Shown here: in pieces, positions 21,860 to 33,800 of the stretch
Layout of the letters: each line of letters starts with the position of its first letter
How positions within the stretch are numbered: the stretch's first letter is position 1
Translations under genes and position numbers: made by a program
DNA from: Marchantia polymorpha subsp. ruderalis
Taxonomy: Eukaryota; Streptophyta; Marchantiopsida; Marchantiales; Marchantiaceae
Direction: 5' to 3'
Length of the DNA: 64,000 nt
Assembly: GCA_037833965.1 (NCBI GenBank)
Contig: AP031352.1
Span: forward strand, 27,840,501-27,904,500
Notes under the pieces: generated by a model
What the model was told of the DNA's origin: nothing
The model's input: only the letters and a program-made list of their open reading frames with translations
Database searches by the model: none

Positions 21860-21957
21860 AACTGTGAATATATATAACCAACACCGGTTACGAACCTGGC
21901 TATAAATAGCTAAAACTTGATATTTTTCTTCGACCGGAATTAACATCAACAAGTCAA
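21860..21957 (-). repeat. Inverted copia LTR fragment
   Basis: On the minus strand, TGTTGATGTTAATTCCGG followed by ATCAAGTTTTAGCTATTTATAG and a TATATATA run matches the start of the copia LTR family seen at 17853, 20547 and 21212. Only the first 100 bp or so is evident. The surrounding 21456-22260 is otherwise featureless AT-rich DNA. Confidence 0.55.
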
Positions 21958-22272
21958 TCAACTATTGTCATATCATCTTAAGTTCTAGTTGGAGTGAACT
22001 TGAAAGTATAATATTCTATAATTCTTTACTTTTTACTTTCCTTATGAGTTCTTGTACATTTCATTACTACTCCAACCTGTTCAATATTCAAAAATTAGCG
22101 ATCCGTTTTAAATATCTTCAAATAACCTGAACAGAAGTTACGATTCTCCTGGAAACTGAAATGTAAGCGTTCACAAATCAAGTGCATAAGAAGAATTACT
22201 GTAATTAGTTTTTGTTCGTAGTTCTGGAATCCTTTCACAGGCTTAATATATTACCCGCCTGATATAGGCATG

Positions 22273-22512
22273 CTATGCCAAACGGCTGAAGTTGCTGAGA
22301 AACTTATTATTCTGCTCCTGATCTTGATCTAAGTCTCCTCTCTTTTTGAGGGCCACAAATTTCGGCAGCGCCAAGGTCTTCGTATCCGCTAGAGCTATTT
22401 GTTCGGCTGCCCACAAACGATATAATTCAGTACTCCAGGTTTTCGGTCCGAGCAACGAGATTTGTAGACGGCGTCTTGTCTTCGGGCCACAAATGATTGC
22501 CGAAGACGCCAA
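22273..22512 (-). other. Unassigned 79-codon ORF downstream of the channel gene
   Basis: A short ORF with no recognised domain and somewhat higher GC than its surroundings. It could be an exon of an unseen gene, part of the channel 3' region, or chance. A nearby 64-codon frame (22613-22807, minus) is equally uncertain and may be 3' UTR. Confidence 0.15.
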
Positions 22513-22885
22513 ATCCTAAAGTTGTGGGTGGCCGCAGCTCAATGCTACTACGTTACACTCCATTAAAATGTGTATTCATTGGTCTATATCTACCTGTGCA
22601 AATCTATGTACATTATGTGGGTGAGAAGTACCTCCGGATATCGTGGACAACTACGAGAAGCCCTGAATGCTTGCAAAACTGCTCAAGACGCAAAATACCT
22701 GTGGATAACTTTGACGTCCTAATTTTGGCAGAGATGGAGATCCCATCTACTGCAGTCTTCCAGTCCGCATTAGCAGACTCTGCTCTCACAAAGGGGATGC
22801 TTGTCAAGATGATAAACCACTGCTAAGTTGACCGATCGTTGACAATTCACGCCCACAAATGCTGAGAGTGTCAGTGACTAAGAAT

Positions 22886-24107
22886 CTATGTTTCTCCATT
22901 CGGATCGTGTGCTGGAGCTGCTGGCGGTGCTGGCGGTGCTGGTGGACGAGATGTTCGACCATGTACTGGAGCTGCTGGCGGTGCTGGTGGACGAGATGTC
23001 CGACCATGTACTGGAGCCGATGGAGCTGCTGGCGGTGCTGGTGGACGAGATGTCCGACCATGTACTGGAGCCGATGGAGCTGCTGGCGGTGCTGGTGGAC
23101 GAGAACTCCGACCATGTGCTGTGAGAGGACCCACAGGAGGTTTTGCTATGCCCAGTCTAGCCAGGGTGGGATCTTCAGCGAATGCTATGTCAGGGGGCTC
23201 TTCAACTTGTTCACTTGGTCGTTTCTCGTGTTCCGCTTCCTTTTGGTGTTTGTTTCTCCTTCTTTGGAGGAATCCACGAACCGCAGCCTGGATTCTAACA
23301 GTAGCTCCGGTCTGAAAGATTCCATGAATGTACTTGGCTCTTTCGATGCGTAAGGGTAGCTCCAGTCCCTGCGTTGGATCGTGAAAAGAAGACGAGGTCG
23401 TCAGCTCCTCATGCATCAAATAACAGCTAAAGCTGCCGTAGAGCGTTCAAGTATGTGACAGATCTACGACGAGTTTAGTGAGGTTGTACTGAACGTTACC
23501 CTCGCTCCAATCTTGTAGAGGCAAAGCGTTTCCAGTAGAGGTCGAAAACCGATCCCTTTTTCGTTACGAAAGTGGAAGATCTCGTAATCGATGCGAGCGT
23601 ACCTGGAATGAAAGCAAAGCCCCGAATCAAGTCCAAGATATGCAACTAACTAGGGCAACTGAACACCGCACAAGTCGACGAAAAATTTCAGCACAGCTGC
23701 ATTGAATGATGCATGATGATTCGAATATTAGCACCCGAATCCTGAGGGGTTACTGAACGGTGTCGGGACTCCGAATAGAAAAATAAGAACAATTGAAGGT
23801 TTCATAGAAGGTCCCTCACCATCTGACGAAACCATATCTTCTTCCTCCCAAGGGATGACCAAGTGCAATCAGAAAATCTTTGACTTTATGTTGTCCTATG
23901 TAGCCCGTGCACCTGTAGGCAGGACGCAGTAGGATCAATTGAGGATACACTCTGAATAAGTTGCCCAACTACCCGCTTGCATTCCTTGATTGTTTCATAA
24001 ATCAAAGGTAATTTGAGTCTTCTCATAGACACCCATAAAATCCTAGTAAATCTTGGTGGGTTCATCATGTTCCCTTGAATAGTATTACCAATTTCAGACT
24101 CAAACAT
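22886..24107 (-). CDS. Channel C-terminal tail exons with IQ motif
   Basis: Pieces: about 23940-24107 (RFTRILWVSMRRLKLP, like the segment after the EF-hand in CaV tails); 23500-23602 (IDYEIFHFRNEKGIGFRPLL, donor GTAACG); and the last exon 22886-23368 (161 codons with stop TAG). The last exon carries an IQ motif, IQAAVRGFLQRRR, then a Glu-rich segment, then Pro/Ala repeats with PVHGRTSRPP to the end. The last two exons join in phase. The join between 24303 and the first piece is not resolved. Confidence 0.78.
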
Positions 24108-27100
24108 ATAGTACTGTCAGGGTTACATGAGAAGATTCCTCCCCATCCAAAGTGGTCAAATCGCACTACAAGGTCGATCGTAATGAAAGAAGGCAGGACT
24201 CTGACTTACTACTGTTATCTGTTAGTAGTATTATATACTGTTGTCTGTTTTCCTTAGGAAGCCGTAAGAAACAAAGGAATGAGGCTTAAGAAAAGTACTT
24301 ACTTTGGATCAAAATCATCTTCAGCCCAAAGTTTTTTGAAAGAAACCAAGTTAGTCGGAGTCAACACCGCATCCTCACTCAGTAACCCAAACGTGATTGT
24401 GTCCAAAATTTGGGCAATGAAGAGGTTCGCAAAGATATACGTGGTAAGACAGACAGAAATCAGCATGTATACAAGGCCGACGACAGGAAAGCCACAGTCA
24501 CTGGCGAATACCGAAACACTGGATAGACAGGCTGGCTCCGTGATTGTAAGGTCGATTATGAGACAGGACCAGTTGTCCAAAGTCGTGACCTGCTCACTCA
24601 CACAGCATGGCAGTTCTGATTGAGCTTCTTGAACATTTAACAGACCGAGAACGCTAAGCAGACGAAACTGTTCGTCGACAATACAGGTTGTGTAGTGCCA
24701 TCGCTGATTGACAATGCGAGTCGGTTCGCACTGAGTATACAGCACAGTCAGCACAGTTCAGTTTCTAGAATAGCTGTACTTCAGTAGTTCTATTGTGCTC
24801 CGAACTGGTTCGATTCATACCAAGTTAGGGCAGCATTTCGCACCAGATGAAATGCACGCCTAGAGCCGAGTTTTTGGCAATGGATCTCCAGTTATTATCG
24901 TGGAACAAGTATTAAAAAAGGAAGACCATGGAAATGAATCAGCAATGTTGGCACGATGAATTAATTTCGAGGAGCCACTTAGGTCTTGTGCAACCTGACC
25001 TGCTGATTGAATAGACGACATACCTGTATTAGGATGATAAAAGAATTTATCCAGGTCGAGAAGTTATTCTCAGCACCGTTTCTTATGCAAACACCGTCTT
25101 TAAGTCTGTAAAATATTTGCACTCCAAGTTGGGCCAAAGCAATAAGAACAATACCCATCAGCATTATGATGTCGATCATGGATGGTAAACTCACAAAAAC
25201 CGTCGTGAGGATGGTTTTAAGAGAGTGGAAGTAGCGGATTGGACGAAGTATTCTTAAACAGACAAAAATCTTGCCGAGGGCTTCTGGAATGTGAGACCTG
25301 CTCCTAGCAGCAGCTAAACATGCTACGCTTCCCACCACCAGTACCAACTCATAGAGATTCCACTTATCTTCCCACCAATCTTGGAGCTGCAGGCGCATCC
25401 ATGTCACACGTACAGAAGAAGGTCAGAGATGACGTATATACCTAACAAGAATTTTTTGCAGAAAAAGTGTCACGTCGAGATGTTCAGAAACCTAAATACA
25501 GTACCGTCTTCGCTATGGTCATAGTCTTGCTGAACAATTATATTCGAGGGAAAATATTCTAATTCAAATATTTATCATCTTTGCGAAGATGCTTGAAGAT
25601 TTTTAGATCTTCAAGAAAATAGAATGATCATAGAATTTTGGACCGTTTCAAGAATTACCAAGACCACAAGAACATACTAGCTTCACGTCTATCAACAAAA
25701 TCAACGATCTGAATAGTCACTGGTGGTGACAGTTTGAGGGGGCATGGACAACGACATTCATCAACATTCCAAAACTGCTAGAGATCATCTTCATCAAGTA
25801 ATCCATCTTGCTTGTTACCGACGTCTGTTCACAAGACTTAGAGATGATTACTTCTTAGGTACTGATCATATTGTGATAAATGGTATTACAAAAATAAAAA
25901 AACTCCTGCAAACGATCAAGATCTGAACATTGTTAGCGGACGAATGTCTCGTAAGTTCTGATCATAAAGAGTTAACTGTAACAATATGAAGAAGGCCCGA
26001 TATTTCGCTCTCGAGTCTCAGTGATCTTATGTTCCGGATAACAGATCCAGAGATTCTTAGAAGGCCTTTTAACTACTGATGCTGGTACCGAAGGGATGAC
26101 GGCAGAGTCTGTCAATTTGACTCTACAATATTTACTCCACTACTTCAGATTTTAGTAGACCCAATTGTCCACCGAGCATATCCCAGTTTGGGCAAGTAGG
26201 TACGCCCAAGTGAATCGTCTTTGCGATGAAGCTCTGTGAAATATTCACACCCTATAATCGCGGGGCTTTCTCGAAACAATTCGATAAATGGTTTTATATT
26301 TTAGAAACAGATGAGAGCGTCAGGATTTCAGCCCTGCGTGTGGAGCAATCACGAAGGGTTTTGAAGTCAGTCAAGAGTTTTGGAACGCACCTCGGCTCCC
26401 AGCAATTTCATAATGGCCTCCAGAGCGAAGAGAATGACGAACATGATGAAAACGGGATCGGAAAAAACCGGGATCGGAAAAACTCTCACGAGAACGAGCA
26501 AGTGGTCCTGGGGCTCGAGTTCATTTGACTGTGCTGCGAGGTAGACGCAATTGCAGAAGATGACGAAGACGACGGAGAGCTCGAAGGCGCGATGTTGCAC
26601 GATCTTGAAGCAGTAGCGACGAATGGCCCAGCCCCGAGGGATGACCGGCCGGCGCATGGGCACCATGCTCTGAATCAGCCGGTTCGTGTCGCGCCACAGC
26701 TTCTGGCGCTCCGTGAGCAATTTTGTCCCCGACATGATGCCGAACTGGTCGATGAACACGCCCACGAACATGCGCAGGATGAAGAACCCCCCGATGCACA
26801 CGAAGACCACGAAGAAGATCGCCTGCGAGGCGTTCAAATTCTGCTGCGGCGACAGCCCGGCCCTGTTGGGCATGTCCATGGCCGGGTAGAGGAAATAATT
26901 GAGCCAATTGTCGAAGGTGGAGGCCACGAAGAGCGCCAGCATCGCCTCCCCGAAGGCATCGAAGTGGTAGGGCGGGTTGACCCATGTGCGAGGCGCGAGG
27001 AGTCCGATGTCGTTGTAGAACAGGCCGACGCACTCGGCGTGCCCCGGCACCGTTCTGTCGGTGCATGAGCGGAACCGATCGGCGTACAGCTGCATCCCGA

Positions 27101-27798
27101 TGAGCGCGAAGATGGCGTACATGACGGCTGTGAACACGAGGACCTGAAACACGGCCGGCAGCGTTCGGCCCAGGGACGTCGTCAGGCTCCTCAAGCCCTT
27201 GAAGCGATTGATGTATCGAAATGGTCGACATGCCATCATGATCAGAGTGGTTTTCCCGTAGTACTCCACCTCGTGTAAAAAATTGTGTGTTTTCAGGTAC
27301 ATCATGTGGAATGTCAAGTTGACCAGGTCCACAATGTTGTAGGGATCCTCCATGTACGCTTCACGGGTCAGTAGAAATCCGTAAGCTATACTCTTCATAA
27401 TCAGATCCAAGCAGAAAACCTGTCACCACCATCCATCCATCCATCCCGTTCACTCCTATGCCGTCAAATTGAATGCCACATAAAGCCCGACATAGTGCCC
27501 CAGGGCCGAGGCTATACAAATTTTTTTAAGTACAGTGTTTTGTTCGTCGTGAGCTAACTGCACGCAAGCGCAGGCTAATGTGTGCATTACCGAGTGCGGG
27601 AGGGGGGCCATGATGAAAGCTAGAAGGCATGCTCAGACGATGAACTGACCGATAGCTGCGCAGGGCCAACGATTGCTAGTGAAATTGCGCAGAGTGGGAA
27701 ACAGCCGAGCAACAGCCTGAGCAGCGCTCAACAGGAGCAGTCGACGGCTTTGTTGGTATTTGCTAACATAGAATGAGAGGATCGCGCCAGGACTGCGC

Positions 27799-27841
<43 letters not shown>

Positions 27842-30800
27842 ATCATCTGATCGATCTCACAGCTGGCGACATGTATGTGGATGCAAGTACGCCTGGGAAG
27901 AAAACATTCAACGTGCGGTCCGTGAGAAATCAGACGAGGGGAGAAGAAAACCTGCGGGGATTATGATGATGGCAACAAACGGGGCACAGAGACTGCGGAG
28001 ATGAATGGTGGAGATGATTACAAATCACCCACAGAAGAATGAGGATGTTGGGGGTTGAGCCTGATGGCTTACCGCGAATACTGCATAATCGATTGTTTGA
28101 AGTACTATAGCTGTTGTAGTCGGCTTCTCCGAATCTACAGTTGGGTTCAACTTATCTTTTTTTACGATGAAATATCCAAGAGGGTCAGTTTCAATGAGTA
28201 TCACCAAACTGCAAGAGACCCACAGGACCTGCCACCATCGATACAGTTCAGTTTCGATGACCTTGGTGATGAACACTCTGATCTCGTCGCCGGGATTGAA
28301 AAGGAAAAGGGATCTCTCATTCATCCACCATGGTGCAGCATGGTCTTCAACCAGGGGCACGCCTTCAAAGTCGGACAGCACGAAGGAAACTCGACCACTA
28401 GAACCTGACCTTTTCAACGTGGAAGTGGCGCTGCTCGTTTGTGGGGCAACTTTGGGCTTCACCTCTTCTACCTGCTTGACAGCAGCGATACCAGCTTCCA
28501 CCTTTTGTTGGTCATCTACGACAGCTAGTAGTGCAGACTGCAGGAAAGTTCTGTTACCACCGTCCCCGGCCTCAGCCAAACCAGCTCCGGTGAATCCACT
28601 TCTGATGTAGATTTTGTCAGACGCATGGCTGAATCTGCGACGGGAGGTTGGCTGAGCGGCAGTTCCTGAACTGAATTGCAAAGCACTGGCGCTGCTTCTT
28701 CGTCGACGAATTCTATCTTGCAAGTCTGCTGCTGTTTCCGAATCTCCTGTCTTCGCAGGTCCTGGCGGAAACTGTAACCCTTCAGAGACATCTCGTGTCC
28801 TTTGGTAATCCGCAGACACAGAGCCTGGTATGTCTAAAGCTGAATGTGAAGCGTCGGTTGAAGTTCTTGGGCCTTCGGAGCTGCTGGCTGCTTGCGCAGT
28901 AATGTCTGACAGTGTGCGCACTTCGTCTTCTTCGTGAGGTCGTGAGATTGATGACGGGAACTTCAGGGACAGACTCCGGACTTTGATGGAGGTCATTCGG
29001 CGCTTTGCTGACTTCATGTTTTCTATAGCCCCAACGATCCAGTCCGCACCTCTCGTAGAAGAGGTACGATGAAGATGCCTCACTTGTAAATATTTGAGGT
29101 GATCTCTCTGTTCATAAAAAGCACGCATGACCAACAGTTCCGATGTGTTTTACTCAAGGTGACTAATAGTCAAATTTTTGCAACTTAGTTGATTTGCAAT
29201 TTATGATAGTTGTGAGTAGTAGTGGGTTATCTGATATCAGACAAATTCCATTGTCTAGATTTATCCTTAGTTATGCTGTGTCAGTAAGGTTGGCAAGTAT
29301 GCTAGCCACCACAAGTAAACTCCTGCTAGATCTTATAACCTCATTTCTCTGATTATATCGAGATATACTTATTCTACAAAACACTTGCTATGCTGTCTGT
29401 ATTAATTTCTTCTTAAGCTCTTGCATTGACGTGTATGATCTCATAATAAGTTGAAATATTAATTATTCTGATTTCATCTAGAGATATGATCTGAAATCAG
29501 AATAATTAATATTTCATCTCTAGATGATTTTTCACACCGATCATAAGCTTGAAATATTATAAATTGCCACTATCTTTTGTGTGATTTTGTCCACATTAAG
29601 GATGCTAGTTGATACTGTCCATGCATGTACGAACTGATATACTGTATACTAGTGCAATAATCTCATGAGTGTAGAAAACGCTCAGACCATGGATCTACCT
29701 GTTATAATGTGGGAAGTCAAAGTAGCGCTTCACCTTACCTTTTGGATAAGTTTCTTTTGGTAGTCCGTTAGCTCCGTTTCTTCAAGAATAGTCGCAATAA
29801 TCAGATTGAGGATGACAATCGCAGTTAACAGGTAATAAAATACAAATAATGGCGCAGCGACCCAGCTGATAAAACGACCGCACTTAGTTAGTGATTGCCA
29901 AAATAGCACATGTACTATTTCCACAATCCTGAAATATCGTACAACCGAAATTATGAGAAAATTTCTAATTTGAAAATAGACTTAATTATATGATCCATAA
30001 AGATGCTACAACCGAAAATATGAGAAAATCCAGCCGTGTCTGATGACAATAATGCTTCTTAGCTAACAATCTTGTCTTAGGTAGAGATTGTTGGAACCTC
30101 TGTACTTGATATGAGTATAAACTTGTAGCCATGCAAGATCTTAGAATACATATCACCCTCAGTCACTACAGAATTACGCATGTCACTTTGTCTTGCAAGC
30201 TTATTCAAACTTGCACCTCAGCCTAAGGTCGGAGAGCGTCGCCATATTAGAAGCAGCGCAGCTATCGAGGAAGGTTTCAGAGATACCAAACCGGGAGAAA
30301 ATGCCATCTCTCATTAAAAAACTCTTGTGAGATGAAAAAGGCGTGTCAATCCCCTTCCAAAGACATTCCCCAGTTTACATCTTCCCATACTATTGTTACT
30401 GTACGTTTTTCTGCCTGTCGGTTTAGGTCTTAGCTTATCATTTGCTTAATATCTTCAATCCTTATATATGGGTAGTACGAGCAACCGAGAATAGTGACAG
30501 CGTCCGTTATACACCTGGTCCTATTCTTCCATGAATTCAACAGCCAGCGGCTGGACCTATTCTACTTAAGTATGGTGTCTCCGGACAGGTCTCATGTCTA
30601 AACTCTATCTTCAGAAAATATTGGACTAAACTGGCCAAATGGCTGGCGCAGGGTACCTGTTTCTGACTTCGGGGCGCATCACATTCCACATCTGATTCAC
30701 CCAGCTTTCACCCGTAGAGACTGAGAACCAGAGGAGAGCTGCTCCCAAAAATGTATCATGATTAGTGCGGGGCTTCTCGAAGGTATCAGTGGTTTCCAAC

Positions 30801-33800
30801 TCACCACCCCATAGCTCCATGCTGAAGACCGAGAAGATGATAATTATCATGAGAAGAAAGAAATAAACGCTCGCCAAATTCCCCACGCTTCTGAGAATGC
30901 ATGCCTGTTGCATCCACAGAACGAGCTCAGCCAATAAAATACAATAAAATACTGCTGCCCAGAGCTAGTGAATCAGATATATATGAGAACTCGATCTTAT
31001 GGAGGGATTCTTTCTTCCTTTAAACACCCCACCGGAAGCCCTGACTAAAACTCGACCTTAAATGGAGCATTGAGCTTGTACGCAGAAGTAGAATTTGGAA
31101 CGAAAGAAAAATGTTTGTTTGTCTTGAAAATTCAGTATGGACGTGCCAGTATTGGGGCGCTTTCGCCGTCTCTCTTTGTTTTCTTGGTACGTTTGACGTA
31201 AAACCACCGCAGCATTCGGACCGGCAAGAGGTTGGGAACTTTGATCTCGTTAGCTGGATCACGACTGAGGATGTGTCTTAAAGTGATTAGAATGACCACA
31301 AGGTCAACAAGGTTCATCCCTGCACATTTAGCCGATTGGTATCAGCAGACCACCTTGAAAGACAAGAAAAGAGAATCATCTGGACGGGCGAGTAAAGATG
31401 ACAATTGTGGAGCGTGTGTTTTACACAATTCGACGTACTGTAGAAGTGGAATAGTGGGATGAGAAAAAAGCCTTCAAAGTATTCTCTTCGTACAAACACA
31501 AATGATCTTAACTAAACCGTCATAGGACAGACAAATATTCAGGTATTTATTGCAGATGCAAGTCAGAACATCCTACGTTCATCGGCAAACCCATATATGC
31601 CGCCTGCACAGAAACGCACGGCCATCTCCACAATAAAAACAGTCGTCAGGGCTCTCTGCATTATAGCTAACACCAGTTAAGGTCTGCTCTCTTGTCCTTG
31701 ACCTCTGATTACTTCAGAAAGTGTGGGTCTCAAAACTAGCACAAAAAACCATTTAAATTATAAATACACTCCTGAAGTGTCCGTCGGGAAGAAGCATTCA
31801 TAAACAGCCGGTTGTGAGTTTAATTATGAGACTCTCTTCCCTCTTTATCTAAATTCCAGGTCTACAAATTGTTCGGAGTGCCTTCAGCTTTTGACCAGTA
31901 CATCGATAACCCTTGAAAGCATGTCCCGACTGCATGGTAATGAAACGCTTAAGGGAGTTATAAGTAGTCCTGTTGTGGTTAAAGGCATAATCTAGATTGT
32001 AAGACAGTTTCTCTCGTCGCTCAGGACACTTCTATAAGTAATGTGTTTCATAGATTGTGCTAAAATCCGGAATGTGGAAATCACATTAGATAGCATATCC
32101 AACATCGTAACTGCAGAGCGTGGTGCCTGCAACACCTCCCCGGATCGCTCCACCGAATGCAGGAGCTGGGTCAGTTTGGAAAGCATCAGAATTCAAAGTA
32201 CTATTTTTTTAGTACTTCAGGATTTCAGAACTCTGGACAAAGTTTTAGTACATCCTTATGCAAGAGTCACCATGCATCTGTCCAGTTAAGTGCAAACGAA
32301 ATTTTCGAGAATCAGAAAGCTATTTAGGGACATCGTCATTCCATTGGGTGCTGACATTGCAGTGTCAGCCAATGCCGCACAGGAGTTGATACACTGCTCT
32401 CAGACTCTCTGCTTAAAACCCATAAATGAAAAGTGAGAACATTTCGCGCTTTATGCATTTCGCGCTCCATTCAATCCATGCAGTGTCTACTAACTTACAC
32501 CCGTGAAGCCTAAAGAGCTTAATAAACTCTTCTTAACCCACTACATTACCCCGACAGACAATAATAGCAACCACATTTCTTACAAAGTACTGCATACATG
32601 AAATGCATGCGAGGCATAAGTGTGAACTTTTCATTGTTTCTGTGTTGTCGCAAGGTTGACAGACATGGAAAGGATACTTATGGCGTTGAAGTGTTTCAGG
32701 GACATTTTCACACTGCAGCTAGCCAGCGCTGCCGTGTTGATCGAAATGAGAATTAAAACGGCGTATACAAAAATCTTGCTGTGCACAAGTATCCAGCATT
32801 TTTCGGATACTTTCTGCTGCCAGAGTAGTGTTGTCACGGACACTTTTCGAGAAATAGAACGACCAAAGCTCCTCCCACGGGAAATGCTGAGGCTGAAAGT
32901 AAACCGGCGTGATCCCGATGCATCGTCGGGAAGGACATCTGAAAAGTCGTCAATCCCTGTAAGCGCAAAGCTGCTGATGCGTCTCATGAAAGAGCCTGGA
33001 TCTCGCCAGTCCACAGCTTTTCTCAACCTTGAGCTTTCGCGGCTTAACGATTTTGAGAATTTGTTGGTCAGCAATGAAGTCCTTAGCCTGAAGCGTTGCG
33101 TCCAGCTTAGTTTTTCATCATCCTTCTTGATAACATCCTTCAGCAAAGTAGCCATTTCGATTGCATTGGAGAAAGAATATGCCTTTTCTCGTCGGTACTT
33201 TCGTAGGAGCATCTAAAAATGAAGCACCACGGAGGGAAAGTAAGGAAGTATGTACATATTCAACGGTCCGTCTGTAAGCATAAAATCATCTCGGAATGCA
33301 TTGTGTAAAGCAATGATGGACCCAAGGTTGATCTCACTGTAAACCTACGGTGATGATATTATTTACAGTGAAGTATATCATCCTCTGTGAGCTAAACCGA
33401 TAGAAGTAAGATATGAAAGAGAAACATTGAGTGACTAAAGCGTGCATACAACTCGAAATCAAACCACGTTGTAAGAACCCAGTAGGAGGTGAAAGCCGAA
33501 CGATTCGTGCTCATCTCATCAATCACCATGTCCATAAACGAGTACTGAAACAACTACTCAGATCGACGATAGAATGCTATGACAAGACACCACAACTTCA
33601 TCGGCGCTCATAATGACGTCAAAGTAGTTGGGCAAGAGAAAGTGTGCGTCTTCCCAAGTTTTAAAGATGTGAACAGTTTCTTGTGTTTGGTATATGCATA
33701 AATTAGCAAACTGATTGCTATAACTCTACAAGTATTCCAAATGAGTGGCAAACACTTTTGACAGAAGATGGAAGCAATGCCATGCAGTATGTATATTTAT

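Noticed and set aside
22613-22807. 64-codon minus-strand ORF as an extra channel exon
   Set aside because: It lies after the stop codon of the IQ-containing last exon and has no match to channel tails. More likely 3' UTR.
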